A DNA stretch of 64,000 bases from Streptomyces calvus (GCF_006782915.1 NZ_VCNP01000058.1:218588-282587); one strand, 5' to 3'. Numbered from the stretch's first letter, positions 34,182 to 43,572 are shown. The notes: a model not told the origin generated them from the sequence alone. Made by a program: numbers and translations.

Positions 34182-36007
34182 GCCCGGACCTGCCTCCGGT
34201 CGTCCCGTCCGTCACCGCCGAACTCGTCGCCGCGCTCTCGCCCCGGCTGCGCAAACGGCTGGACGCGGGCGTCACGAAACTTCTGGCACGTCCCGTGACC
34301 CGCGACGGCGACAGCGTGCGGATCGCCGTCGACGACGACACCGACGTCGTCCTGCACGCACCCGGCGGGACGGTGACCGGCGCGGACGCGATCCACTGCG
34401 GTTGCCTGCTGGCCCCCGACTGCCTGCACCGGGCGGCCGCCGCCTCGGCTGCGCCGGTCGCGGACGACCCGCCGGCCGACGCCCCCGCCGGCACCACGCC
34501 GACGGGCGACGAGCCCACCGCGGCCCCGGAGACGGAACCGGCGGACGGCACGGCACAGACGGACGGCACGGGACCGGCGGACGGCACGGCACCGGCGGGC
34601 ATCGAGACCGCCACCGACGTCCAACGCGTCGCCGCCCGCGCGGTGTTCGACGCGGCCGGCGCCGTCCTGGAAGCCGGCGCGGACGGTGCCGGCGCCGTGC
34701 TCCAGGCGGAGCTGCTGCACGCCGCGCACACCGCCCGCCTCGCCGGGCTCCCCCGCGCCTCCGCCGCGGCGGTCTCCGTGGTGACGGGAGTGCGCGCCGC
34801 CCGCTCGGCCGATCCCGGCCACCGCCTCGCCGACCTCACCGGCGCACTGGCCGAGGCCCTGGGCGTCGCCCACCGCCTCCCGGACGCCACCGGCGACGAC
34901 CTGACCGGGCTGCGCGGCACGGTGCGGCAGCCGTACCGCCCGGACGGCTCCCTGCGCCTGTACGGCCTCTTCACCGAGCCCGTCCTCACGGCGACGGGCT
35001 ATGCCGGCGCGGTCACCTGGACCGCCGACGCCGACGGACGGCTGTACACGGTGTCGGACGTGGCGCCGGGCGGACCGGCCCGGGCGACCGGCGCAGCCGA
35101 CCGGGCCGTACGCATCGGCGACACGTCCCTGACCCACCGTGAACTCTCCCGCGCCGGACTGGCCGTGTCCGGCGCCACCGTCTCACCCACGGGCCGGCTC
35201 GGCGCGGGGGCCGGCGTGCGTGCGGTGCGCGCAGCCGGTGCCTCCTGGCACGCCGAGCCGCTGGACCGGCTGTGGTCCGTACCCGCCGCCGACCAGGTGG
35301 CCCGGGCCCTGGACGGCGGACCTGACCTGCTCTTCCTCGACGTGACCCTCGCGGGCACGGTGCGCGGGACCACGGGCGACTGTCTGCTGGCCGACTGCGC
35401 GGGCGTGCCCCTGCGGCTGGTCACGGCGCACGACGACCCCTCGCTGCCGTACCGCGACAACCTGCGCCTGCTGGCCGCCGCCCGGGGCAGTCGGCTGAGG
35501 ATCGTCGCGCGCCTGGCCCCCGGGCCCCTGCCGCGCGTCCTGCTGCTCGCCACCGAGCACCCCACCGATCCCACCGCCCGGGTGGACCTCGGTCTGGACC
35601 GGCTTCAGCACGCCGACCTGCCGGCCGGCGCGGTCGCGTCACCGGCGGCGGACGTCCCCGCCGCGGACGAACCGCCCCTGCACCTGCTGCGCCGCCGCGT
35701 CCACCAGGCGGTGTCCGGCGGTCGCCGGGTCCTCGCCCTCGGCGGAGGCGCGTCGGGTGACGGAGCCCGCCTGCGCCGGCTCGGTCTCGGCACCGCCGGT
35801 GACCTCCTGGACGACCTGCACGCGGCCGCCGCGGACCGTTCCCGTGACTCCTTCGGCCGCCTGCTCCCGGCCGACACGGCCCGCTTCGCCCGCTCGTGGC
35901 TCGCCGCCGCCCTCTACACCGACACGGTGGAACGGTCCCTGTGCGCCGGCGCCTGGGCCGCCACCGCCGAGGCACCGGCTCCGGCCCGACCGACGGAGGT
36001 GGCCTGA
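34178..36007 (+). CDS. SWIM zinc-finger protein (YehQ-like)
   Basis: A 609-residue protein, last of the five-gene operon. The SWIM motif CxCx(n)CxH is seen as IHCGCLLAPDCLH (Cys74, Cys76, Cys82, His84), a zinc-binding fold used for DNA or protein contact. A Pro/Thr/Asp-rich low-complexity segment (about 95-145) follows. The rest is a globular alpha/beta region with no recognised enzyme motif. The ATG at 34178 overlaps the VWA stop (ATGA). Its homologue in E. coli, YehQ, lies at the same operon position. Confidence 0.85.
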   Translation: MSPDLPPVVPSVTAELVAALSPRLRKRLDAGVTKLLARPVTRDGDSVRIAVDDDTDVVLHAPGGTVTGADAIHCGCLLAPDCLHRAAAASAAPVADDPPADAPAGTTPTGDEPTAAPETEPADGTAQTDGTGPADGTAPAGIETATDVQRVAARAVFDAAGAVLEAGADGAGAVLQAELLHAAHTARLAGLPRASAAAVSVVTGVRAARSADPGHRLADLTGALAEALGVAHRLPDATGDDLTGLRGTVRQPYRPDGSLRLYGLFTEPVLTATGYAGAVTWTADADGRLYTVSDVAPGGPARATGAADRAVRIGDTSLTHRELSRAGLAVSGATVSPTGRLGAGAGVRAVRAAGASWHAEPLDRLWSVPAADQVARALDGGPDLLFLDVTLAGTVRGTTGDCLLADCAGVPLRLVTAHDDPSLPYRDNLRLLAAARGSRLRIVARLAPGPLPRVLLLATEHPTDPTARVDLGLDRLQHADLPAGAVASPAADVPAADEPPLHLLRRRVHQAVSGGRRVLALGGGASGDGARLRRLGLGTAGDLLDDLHAAAADRSRDSFGRLLPADTARFARSWLAAALYTDTVERSLCAGAWAATAEAPAPARPTEVA

Positions 36008-36081
36008 CCAGAGGATGTACGAAGGCGGCCTGACCACCGGAGACGGCCGCGGGGTCTGCCATGTCTGCCATGTCGGCCGGG

Positions 36082-36150
36082 AGGACGGCACGGCGGTCGG
36101 CGGCAGGACGGTGCGGCGGCCGGCGGCAGGACGGTGCGGCGGCCGGCGGC
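36082..36150. repeat. 23-bp tandem repeat, three copies
   Basis: A 23-bp unit starting AGGACGGTGCGGCGGCCGG occurs at 36105-36127 and 36128-36150 exactly, and at 36082-36104 with a few changes. It is in the gap after the SWIM gene, upstream of the DUF2809 gene. A doubled TCTGCCATG lies just before it. Confidence 0.85.
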
Positions 36151-36206
36151 GGAATGGTGGCGGGGCCGTCGTCCCGGGCGTTCCGCACGCCCAGCAGAAT
36201 GACGCC

Positions 36207-36644
36207 ATGGCCTCGACCTCCCGCATCCGCCCCGGAGTTGGCGACCACCCGGCCCGTACCCGGCTCGTGGCGGCCGTGGCCGCGGCGGCGACCGTCGGCG
36301 CGGCACTGGGGCTGAGGTCGGTGGCGACGGGAGACGTGGCCAAGTACGGGGGAGACGCCCTCTACACCGTGCTGGTCCTCGCCCTCGTCGTCCTGGTGGC
36401 GCCGCGGGTGACACCGCTGAAGGCCGCAGCGGTCGCGCTCGCCGTCAGCTGGGGCGTGGAGTTCCTGCAACTCAGCGGGGTCCCGGCGGAACTCTCCCGG
36501 CACAGCACCGCCGCCCGCCTGGTCCTCGGCTCCACCTTCAACGCACCGGATCTGTTCTGGTACGCGGTGGGCGCAGCGGCCGGCTGGTCGGTGCTGAGCC
36601 TTCGGGCGACCCGTCGGCCGTGCTCCACAGCCGACCGGTCGTAG
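36207..36644 (+). CDS. DUF2809 small membrane protein
   Basis: A 145-residue protein with about four transmembrane helices. It has the family features YGGDALYTVLVLALVVLVAP, a conserved Glu in WGVEFLQLSGVPAELS, and LVLGSTFNAPDLFWYAVG. Function is unknown across the family. The ATG at 36207 has only a weak ribosome site. It stands alone between the SWIM operon and the ABC-F leader region. The last residues overlap a direct repeat that recurs at 36692. Confidence 0.8.
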   Translation: MASTSRIRPGVGDHPARTRLVAAVAAAATVGAALGLRSVATGDVAKYGGDALYTVLVLALVVLVAPRVTPLKAAAVALAVSWGVEFLQLSGVPAELSRHSTAARLVLGSTFNAPDLFWYAVGAAAGWSVLSLRATRRPCSTADRS

Positions 36645-36748
36645 ACACACAGCGCACACCCTGCAACGCCATACCGTTCGTCCGGGCCTCACTCCACAGC
36701 CGTCGGTTCGTACAGGGACCTCGCTGTGCAGCCCCTGCTAGGCTGCAC
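36623..36748. promoter_or_regulatory. control region of the ABC-F gene
   Basis: A 22-25-bp direct repeat starting CTCCACAGCCG occurs at 36623 and 36692. The inverted repeat GTGCAGCC/GGCTGCAC (36726-36748) overlaps a plausible -10 TAGGCT (36739-36744). Transcription from here would give a 5' leader of about 200 nt carrying the uORF and two hairpins. Confidence 0.45.
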
Positions 36749-36793
36749 CCGACGTTGGTCGTATGTCGAGTTGTATGCCGAGGAGAGCCGGAC

Positions 36794-36823
36794 ATGGTGG
36801 GTGACGACGACATCTGCGGGTGA
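36794..36823 (+). CDS. nine-codon uORF before the ABC-F gene
   Basis: MVGDDDICG then TGA, with GAGGAGAGCC at ideal spacing before its ATG. Its last codons and stop form one arm of the hairpin at 36815-36831. Leader ORFs that stall ribosomes and open an attenuator are established for several ABC-F resistance genes. It is very likely translated, but stalling is inferred. Confidence 0.6.
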   Translation: MVGDDDICG

Positions 36824-36928
36824 TACCCGCACGTGACGGCCACCGGCAGGCGCACAGGAGCGCCGCCGCAGTGGCCTCCCCGTCGTCCCCTCTTCCGTCC
36901 CACCGGGCAGATGCCCTTTCCTGCCCGG
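36815..36928 (+). promoter_or_regulatory. attenuator-like hairpins in the ABC-F leader
   Basis: TGCGGGT (36815-36821) pairs with ACCCGCA (36825-36831) across the uORF stop. CCGGGCAG (36903-36910) pairs with CTGCCCGG (36921-36928), followed by CATTT, a weak intrinsic terminator shape. The second stem ends 22 nt before the ABC-F start. Confidence 0.5.
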
Positions 36929-36949
36929 CATTTCCGCGAGGTCATCCAC

Positions 36950-38584
36950 ATGTCCAACGCTGCCGTCGTCTGCTCCGACCTGTCCTTCTCCTGGCCCGAC
37001 GAGACCCCCGTCTTCGAAGGGCTGTCCTTCACCGTGGGCCCCGGCCGGACGGGCCTGGTCGCCCCGAACGGTGCCGGCAAGAGCACCCTGTTGAAGCTGA
37101 TCGCCGGTGAGCTGCTGCCGGGCAGCGGCTCCGTGTCGGTGGCCGGCACGCTCGGGTACCTGCCGCAGAGCCTGCCCCTGACCGGTGACCTCACCGTCGC
37201 GGAGGTGCTCGGGGTGGCCGCGGTGATCAGGGCCATCAACGCCGTCGAGTCCGGTGACGTCGACGAGCAGCACTTCACCACCATCGGCGACGACTGGGAC
37301 ATCGAGGAACGCACCCAGGTCCAGCTCGACCGCCTGCAACTGGGCGACCTGGCCCTGGACCGGACCCTGAACACGCTCAGCGGTGGCCAGATCGTCTCCC
37401 TCGGCCTGGCCGCGCAACTGCTGAAACGGCCCGACGTGCTCCTCCTCGACGAACCCACCAACAACCTCGACGCCGAGGCCCGGCACGCGCTCCACCAGGT
37501 GCTGGACGACTTCAACGGCGCCCTGCTGGTGGTCAGCCACGACCGTGCGCTGCTGGACCGCACGGAGCGCATCGCCGAACTGACCGACGGCGGACTGCGC
37601 CTGTACGGCGGCAACTTCACGGCGTACGAGGAGATCGTGCGGACGGAACAGGAAGCCGCCGAGAAGAACGTCCGCAACGCCGAGCAGGAGCTGAAGCGGG
37701 AGAAGCGCGAGATGCAGCAGGCCCGGGAACGCGCCGAACGCCGGGCCTCCAACGCCGCCCGCAACCTCAAGAACGCCGGACTGCCCCGCATCTTCGCCGG
37801 CACCATGAAGCGCGGAGCGCAGGAGTCCGCGGGACGGGCCGGGCAGACGCACGCCGCGCGCGTCAGCGACGCCAGGGCCCGGCTGGACGAGGCGGGCAGG
37901 GCGTTGCGCGACGAACAGCGCCTCGTCCTGGACCTGCCCGACACCCGTGTGCCCGCCGGCCGGACCCTGTTCCTCGGCGAGGCGATGCGGGTCCGGTACG
38001 GCCGGCACGACGTGTTCCGCGGCGAAGGCGCCGACCTGACGGTCCGGGGCCCGGAGCGCATCGCACTGACCGGACCCAACGGAGCGGGCAAGAGCACCCT
38101 GCTGCGCCTGATCAACGGCGACCTCGGCCTGGACGGCGGACGGATCAAGCGGGCCGACGGACGGATCGCGTACCTCACGCAGCGACTGGACGTACTGGAC
38201 CCGGAGCGCACCGTCGCCGAGAACTTCGCCGCCTTCGCACCCCACCGCACGGAGGCCGAGCGCATGAACCTGCTCGCCCGCTTCCTCTTCCGCGGCGCCC
38301 GGGCCCATCTGCCCGTGCGCGTGCTGTCCGGAGGGGAGCGGCTCCGCGCCACCCTGGCCTGCGTGCTGTGCGCGGAACCGGCGCCGCAGATGCTGCTCCT
38401 CGACGAGCCGACGAACAACCTCGACCTCGTCAGCACGGGCCAACTGGAAACGGCACTGGGCTCCTACCAGGGAGCGTTCGTCGTGGTCAGCCACGACGAA
38501 CGGTTCCTCACCGGGATCGGCGTCGACCGGTGGATCCGTCTCGCCGACGGCGAACTCACCGAGACGGGCGCACCGAGCACCTGA
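36950..38584 (+). CDS. ABC-F ATPase, ribosome-protection type
   Basis: A 544-residue protein with two ABC domains and no membrane segment. Walker A sites are APNGAGKS and GPNGAGKS. Signatures are LSGGQIVSLGLAAQ and LSGGERLRATLAC. Walker B sites are LLLDEPTNNLD in both halves. The charged coiled-coil linker between them (NVRNAEQELKREKREMQQAR onward) is the antibiotic-resistance domain that enters the ribosomal exit site. The start at 36950 has GAGG upstream; an in-frame ATG at 36833 would overlap the leader hairpins. It likely rescues ribosomes stalled by lincosamide, pleuromutilin or macrolide-class drugs; the exact drug cannot be read from sequence. Confidence 0.92.
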   Translation: MSNAAVVCSDLSFSWPDETPVFEGLSFTVGPGRTGLVAPNGAGKSTLLKLIAGELLPGSGSVSVAGTLGYLPQSLPLTGDLTVAEVLGVAAVIRAINAVESGDVDEQHFTTIGDDWDIEERTQVQLDRLQLGDLALDRTLNTLSGGQIVSLGLAAQLLKRPDVLLLDEPTNNLDAEARHALHQVLDDFNGALLVVSHDRALLDRTERIAELTDGGLRLYGGNFTAYEEIVRTEQEAAEKNVRNAEQELKREKREMQQARERAERRASNAARNLKNAGLPRIFAGTMKRGAQESAGRAGQTHAARVSDARARLDEAGRALRDEQRLVLDLPDTRVPAGRTLFLGEAMRVRYGRHDVFRGEGADLTVRGPERIALTGPNGAGKSTLLRLINGDLGLDGGRIKRADGRIAYLTQRLDVLDPERTVAENFAAFAPHRTEAERMNLLARFLFRGARAHLPVRVLSGGERLRATLACVLCAEPAPQMLLLDEPTNNLDLVSTGQLETALGSYQGAFVVVSHDERFLTGIGVDRWIRLADGELTETGAPST

Positions 38585-38715
38585 CCGGCACGGGCACACC
38601 TCGCACCTGACCCGGACGGGCCTCGCAGCGGACCGGCGCGGGCGGACGCCTCGGCTGCCGCCCAGCCGCACGCGCCCCGCATGCGCGGCCCTGTCACTCC
38701 GGGCACGCTGGTCTC

Positions 38716-38937
38716 ATGGCCGGGGACCAGCCCATCGTGATCTACCCGCCCGCCGCGGACGGCGGCAGGCGGGTCCGCGCCGACGGGCGCTTCCTGGGGA
38801 TGGCGTACGGGCTGCTGGACGTCGTGGAGTTCCTGCGCCTCGCCGGTCTCGAGAGCGTCGACGACGACTGGCTGAAACAGTCCGACCTGGTCGAATGGCG
38901 CGGCGGAGGCCCGGACACCTGGAGCGCCGACAACTGA
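38716..38937 (+). CDS. small conserved hypothetical protein
   Basis: A 73-residue protein, MAGDQPIVIYPPAADGGRRV start and GGGPDTWSADN end. The pattern IYPP...GGRRV...LG.AY...D..EFLR...GGGPDTW recurs in many Streptomyces small proteins of unknown role. No signal peptide or membrane span. No obvious ribosome site precedes the ATG at 38716, so the mRNA may be leaderless. Confidence 0.7.
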   Translation: MAGDQPIVIYPPAADGGRRVRADGRFLGMAYGLLDVVEFLRLAGLESVDDDWLKQSDLVEWRGGGPDTWSADN

Positions 38938-39004
38938 CCTCATGGGTGGACGGTGATTCACCCGAACCGGGGACTTGGAATCTCAATCCAAGTACTGGAC
39001 TATG

Positions 39005-39089
39005 GATCCAGTCGATCCAGTCGATCCAGTCGATCCAGTCGATCCAGTCGATCCAGTCGATCCAGTCGATCCAGTCGATCCAGTCGATC
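39005..39089. repeat. nine perfect copies of GATCCAGTC
   Basis: The 9-mer GATCCAGTC is repeated nine times without error at 39005-39085, followed by GATC. It lies between a small hypothetical gene and the YheO regulator, 30-75 bp upstream of the regulator's possible starts. It stays open in several frames (Ile-Gln-Ser or Asp-Pro-Val repeats) because the unit is a multiple of three; coding is not supported. Confidence 0.95.
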
Positions 39090-39164
39090 GAGGCCGTAGG
39101 TCCGGAGGGAGGGCGCGTGGCGAGCGAGGTACGCCCGAGCGGGCGGAGGGCAGGGGGGACGCCG

Positions 39165-39895
39165 ATGCGTCCTGACACGGAAGGGGACGGGCAGCGGACA
39201 CGTGAACAGGACGCGATCATCGCGGCGTTGGGCCCCGTGGCCGACGGCATCGCCGCCACGCTGGGATCCTTCTGCGAGGTCGTCGTCCACGACTTCCGCC
39301 GCCCGGAGCGGTCGGTCGTCGCCATCGCCGGCTCGGTCACCGGACGTTCCGTGGGCGGCTCGATGAGCGAGATCGGCATGGGCGTACTCGCCCGGGGCGA
39401 CGAGGCCGAGGACCGGCTGAACTACGTCACCCGGACCTCCGGCGGCAAACTCGTCAAGTCCTCCACGATGGTGCTGCGCGACTCCGCCGGCACGGTGTTC
39501 GGCGCCCTGTGCGTCAACCTGGACATCACCGCCGTGCAGCAGGCCGGCTCACTCATCGGTGAACTCGCCGGTGTGCAGGCCCCGGTCGGCGTACCCATGA
39601 CGACATTCGGCAACGACATCGACTCCGTCGTGGACGCCCTGGTCGACACCGAACAACTGCGGCACAGCAGACCCTGGAACGCGCTCGACCGGGAAGAACG
39701 CCTCCGTCTCTTCGCGCGCCTGGACGCCGACGGCGTCTTCGCGGTGCGCGGCGCACCCGGACGGGTCGCGGAGCGCCTCGGCATCTCCCGGGCCTCCGCC
39801 TACAGCTACCTCGCACAGGCCAGAAACGCGACGACGGCCGAACCCGGGCCGGACGACGCCGTACCCGCACACCACGAACCGAACGGAGAACGGAC

Positions 39896-39899
<4 letters not shown>
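39165..39899 (+). CDS. YheO-type PAS/HTH transcriptional regulator
   Basis: This protein of about 244 residues has a YheO-like PAS domain in the N-terminal 120 residues (LGPVADGIAATLGSFCEVVV, SVGGSMSEIG, VKSSTMVLRDSAGTVFGALC). The C-terminal helix-turn-helix is in RVAERLGISRASAYSYLAQA. The ATG at 39165 follows GGGGGG; a GTG at 39117 with GGAGGGAGG is equally plausible and adds 16 residues. It overlaps the ammonia-lyase gene by ATGA, so it probably senses or controls the metabolism of that enzyme's amino acid substrate. The 9-bp repeat array lies in its 5' region. Confidence 0.82.
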
Positions 39900-40849
<950 letters not shown>

Positions 40850-40910
40850 CGCCGACGCGGAACTCGGGCCCCCGTCCACGGCGCACGGCCGGCCCCGCCG
40901 AGCGCGACAT

Positions 40911-40948
40911 GTCCGCCACCGCGCACCGGCGCGGGCCCGGTGGCGGAC
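40911..40948. terminator. hairpin with duplicated right arm, convergent genes
   Basis: GTCCGCCACCG (40911-40921) pairs with CGGTGGCGGAC (40938-40948). The right arm recurs in a 20-bp direct repeat (40936-40955 and 40968-40987), so two alternative hairpins are possible. It lies between convergent genes ending at 40849 and 41048. Confidence 0.65.
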
Positions 40949-41047
40949 ACGAGCCATCCGGCGCGGACCCGGTGGCGGACACGAGCCCTCCGCCGCACGG
41001 CGGGTGGACGGCGCGGACCGGTGGACGCGGGGCTCGCGCCGCGCGGT

Positions 41048-42565
41048 TCAGCGACGGCGCCGTACGAGACGGCGGAACGCCCCGGCACCGCCGGCCGGTG
41101 CGGGCAGCGCACCCGCCACCGCGTCGGCCAGCAGGGAACCGACGGTCTCGGCCGCGCAGGCACGGTTGGCACCGATCCCGCCCGAGGGACCGCGCTTGAT
41201 CCACCCGACGACATACGTCCCCGGCCTGCCCGTCACCCGGCCCCGCTCGTGCGGCACGGTCCCGGTCGCCTCGTCGAACGGCAGCCCCGCCTGGGGCACA
41301 CCCCGGTAGCCCACCGCCCGCAGCGCCAGGCCGGCCGGTATCTCCGACTCACCCGTGCCGTCCGTGACCCGCACGGCCCGGGCCGCCTCGCCCCCGCACA
41401 CCGCCACGGGCTCGGACAGGAAGCGGAACACGATGCGCCGCCGCTGCCCCGGCGCACCCGGCGACAGGGACCAGTCGACGGCCTCCCGCGGAACGTCCCG
41501 CAGCACCGCCGCCTTGTCCCACGGCCCGGCACCGTCGATCGCCGCGGCGATGCGCGGATCGTGGTCGTCGACGAGCAGGTCCACCCCGGGCAGGTGCTTC
41601 AGTCCGAGCAGTTCGGACCTGGTGAACGCCGCGTGCTGCGGCCCACGGCGCCCGAGCAGCACCACCTCGCGCACCTTGCTCCGCCGCAGCTCCGCCAGCG
41701 CATGGCCGGCGATCTCGGTGCCGGCCAGCGCCTCCGGGTCGCAGACCAGGATGCGGGCGACATCGAGCGCGACGTTGCCGTTGCCGATCACGACGACCCG
41801 CTCGGCCGACAGGTCGACCGCGTCCGGCGCGACCTCCGGGTGCGCGTTGTACCAGGCGACGAACGTGGTCGCCGAGACACTGCCCGGCAGGTCCTCACCG
41901 GGGATGTTCAGCCGCCGGTCGGTGGCGGCACCCACCGCGTAGATCACCGCGTCGTGATGGGCGGCGACCTCCTCCGCCGTGATGTCGCTGCCCACGTCGA
42001 CCCCCAGGTACGTCCGCACCCGGGGATGGGTGTGGAAGCGGGCGAAGGACTCGCCGACCTTCCTGGTGGCCGTGTGGTCCGGCGCCACGCCGTACCGCAC
42101 GAGCCCGCCGGCGACCGGAAGCCGGTCGATGAGCGTCACCTCCGCCCGCGTGTGCAGCAGCAGGTCCTTGGCGGCGTACATGCCGGCCGGGCCGGTGCCG
42201 ACGACCGCGACCCGGAGCGGCCCGAAGTCCGAGGGCAGCACCCGGTCGAACACCGGCTCGCCCCAGGTGTGGAAGTTGGGACCCGGGTCCGCCGCCTCCG
42301 CCGGTGACTCGTCCTGCTCGAAGTAGGCCGCGTTGATCCGCGCGTACTCCTGCAGCCCGTCGGTGAGCTGGTCCACGGGGAAGACGGCGTCCACCGGGCA
42401 GGCGTCGGCGCACGCCCCGCAGTCGATGCAGCTCTTCGGATCGATGTGCAGCATCTCCGTGCTGCCGAAGGCCCGTTCCTCGGGCGTGGGGTGAATGCAG
42501 TTGACCGGGCAGACGGACACACACGTGGCGTCGCTGCAGCAGGTCTGGGTGATCGCGTAGGCCAT
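41048..42565 (-). CDS. ferredoxin-fused ferredoxin-NADP reductase (FprB-like)
   Basis: A 505-residue fusion. Residues 1-65 are a bacterial ferredoxin with two Fe-S cysteine sets (Cys10, 15, 19, 23 and the run CIDCGACADACP at 46-56). The rest is an adrenodoxin-reductase/GltD-type flavoprotein with an FAD motif VVGTGPAGMYAAKDLL and an NADPH motif VVIGNGNVALDVARIL, closing GWIKRGPSGGIGANRACA. It transfers electrons from NADPH to iron-sulfur or diiron partners. It is 46 bp downstream of the AurF-like gene on the same strand, so it is probably that oxygenase's electron donor. Confidence 0.9.
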   Translation of the reverse strand: MAYAITQTCCSDATCVSVCPVNCIHPTPEERAFGSTEMLHIDPKSCIDCGACADACPVDAVFPVDQLTDGLQEYARINAAYFEQDESPAEAADPGPNFHTWGEPVFDRVLPSDFGPLRVAVVGTGPAGMYAAKDLLLHTRAEVTLIDRLPVAGGLVRYGVAPDHTATRKVGESFARFHTHPRVRTYLGVDVGSDITAEEVAAHHDAVIYAVGAATDRRLNIPGEDLPGSVSATTFVAWYNAHPEVAPDAVDLSAERVVVIGNGNVALDVARILVCDPEALAGTEIAGHALAELRRSKVREVVLLGRRGPQHAAFTRSELLGLKHLPGVDLLVDDHDPRIAAAIDGAGPWDKAAVLRDVPREAVDWSLSPGAPGQRRRIVFRFLSEPVAVCGGEAARAVRVTDGTGESEIPAGLALRAVGYRGVPQAGLPFDEATGTVPHERGRVTGRPGTYVVGWIKRGPSGGIGANRACAAETVGSLLADAVAGALPAPAGGAGAFRRLVRRRR

Positions 42566-42611
42566 GGTCGTCCGCTCCGCTGAAAGGCCGTGAGGGGCAG
42601 GCTGAACGTCG

Positions 42612-43526
42612 TCAGATGAGGTGGGCGCGCCGGTAGAAGAAGAGCGCCGGCCGGGTGAGCAGCCCCACCGAGGACAGGAACTCCATCAGGCCCGAACAGC
42701 TCGCGCGCATCATCGACTTGTGGTGTTCGTTGGCCTTCGCCTCGCGGACGGCGCGCTCCTCGTCCAGCCCCGCGTTCGCGTACACCTTCCGGTTCACCAT
42801 GCTGGTGACGATGACGTACGCCGCGACGGCGATCAGCACGGCGTGGATCCGGCGGCGCAGCCGCCCGGCGCGCGCGAGGTGCTTGCGCGTCTCGTCCCGG
42901 GCGAACTTCATGTGCCGCGACTCCTCCACCACATGGATGTTGTTGATGGTGCGGACGAAGGGCACCACCCGTTCGTCGCGCATCCAGTCGCGCTGCATGA
43001 CGTCGAGGACCTCCTCGGCGACCAGGATGGCCGCGTACGCGGCCTCGCCGAAGGCAACGGTCTTGAAGAACCTGCCCAGTTCGACCGCGACCCGGTGCGG
43101 GCGGTAGGCCGGGGCCCCGAGCTTCTTCGCGCCGCGGGCGAACATGATCGAGTGCCGGCACTCGTCGGCGATCTCGGTGAGCGCCCACTGGAAGGTGTCG
43201 TCCGTCGGGTCCTTGGCGTAGATGTCCCGCAGCACCATCTGCTGCAGGATCATCTCGAACCAGATGCCGGTGCTGGCGACGGACGCGGCCTCCTGGCGCG
43301 TCAGCGCCTTGCGCTGCGCGTCGGTCATCTCGTTCCAGTACGCCGTTCCGTAGAGCGTGCTCCACTCCGGGCTGGCGCCGTGGAAGTCGGTGTCCAGGGG
43401 CGTGTCCCAGTCGACCTCGGTGAGCGGGTCGTAGGAGAGCTGCGCGGAGGAGTCGAGCAGCCGCCGGGCCACGCCGTCGTCGGAGGACTGGTTCCTGGCC
43501 TGCGGCCGAGAGGTGCTGATGGCCAT
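42612..43526 (-). CDS. AurF-like diiron oxygenase
   Basis: A 304-residue ferritin-like protein. Iron ligands are visible in helices: ALTEIADECRHSIMFARG (Glu and ExxH-like), EVLD with preceding ILVAEE, and HVVEESRHMKFARDE (ExxxH). This is the pattern of p-aminobenzoate N-oxygenase AurF and relatives, which oxidise aromatic amines or other small substrates. The ATG at 43526 has GAGGAG upstream. A hydrophobic helix (HAVLIAVAAYVIVTSMV) near residue 235 could dock to membrane. It is the first gene of an operon with the ferredoxin reductase. No other biosynthetic genes adjoin it, so its substrate is unknown. Confidence 0.85.
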   Translation of the reverse strand: MAISTSRPQARNQSSDDGVARRLLDSSAQLSYDPLTEVDWDTPLDTDFHGASPEWSTLYGTAYWNEMTDAQRKALTRQEAASVASTGIWFEMILQQMVLRDIYAKDPTDDTFQWALTEIADECRHSIMFARGAKKLGAPAYRPHRVAVELGRFFKTVAFGEAAYAAILVAEEVLDVMQRDWMRDERVVPFVRTINNIHVVEESRHMKFARDETRKHLARAGRLRRRIHAVLIAVAAYVIVTSMVNRKVYANAGLDEERAVREAKANEHHKSMMRASCSGLMEFLSSVGLLTRPALFFYRRAHLI

Positions 43527-43559
43527 GCTGAAGGCTCCTCGAGTCGAGTCCGGGCACTA

Positions 43560-43572
43560 TTACCCCGGGTAA
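43560..43572. promoter_or_regulatory. palindrome upstream of the diiron operon
   Basis: TTACCC-C-GGGTAA is a perfect 6+1+6 palindrome 34 bp upstream of the AurF-like start. A possible -10 (TATACA on the minus strand, about 43594-43599) lies just above it. It is a candidate operator for an unlinked TetR-like regulator. The rest of 43573-43826 contains two small inverted repeats (43694-43708 and 43707-43724) but no gene. Confidence 0.45.

Noticed and set aside
39005..39089. CRISPR array
   Set aside because: Units are 9 bp with no spacers and no cas genes in the window; it is a simple tandem repeat.
38895..39164. N-terminal extension of the YheO regulator through the 9-bp array (Ile-Gln-Ser repeats)
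   Set aside because: The extension has no family similarity, and good ribosome sites lie before GTG 39117 and ATG 39165.
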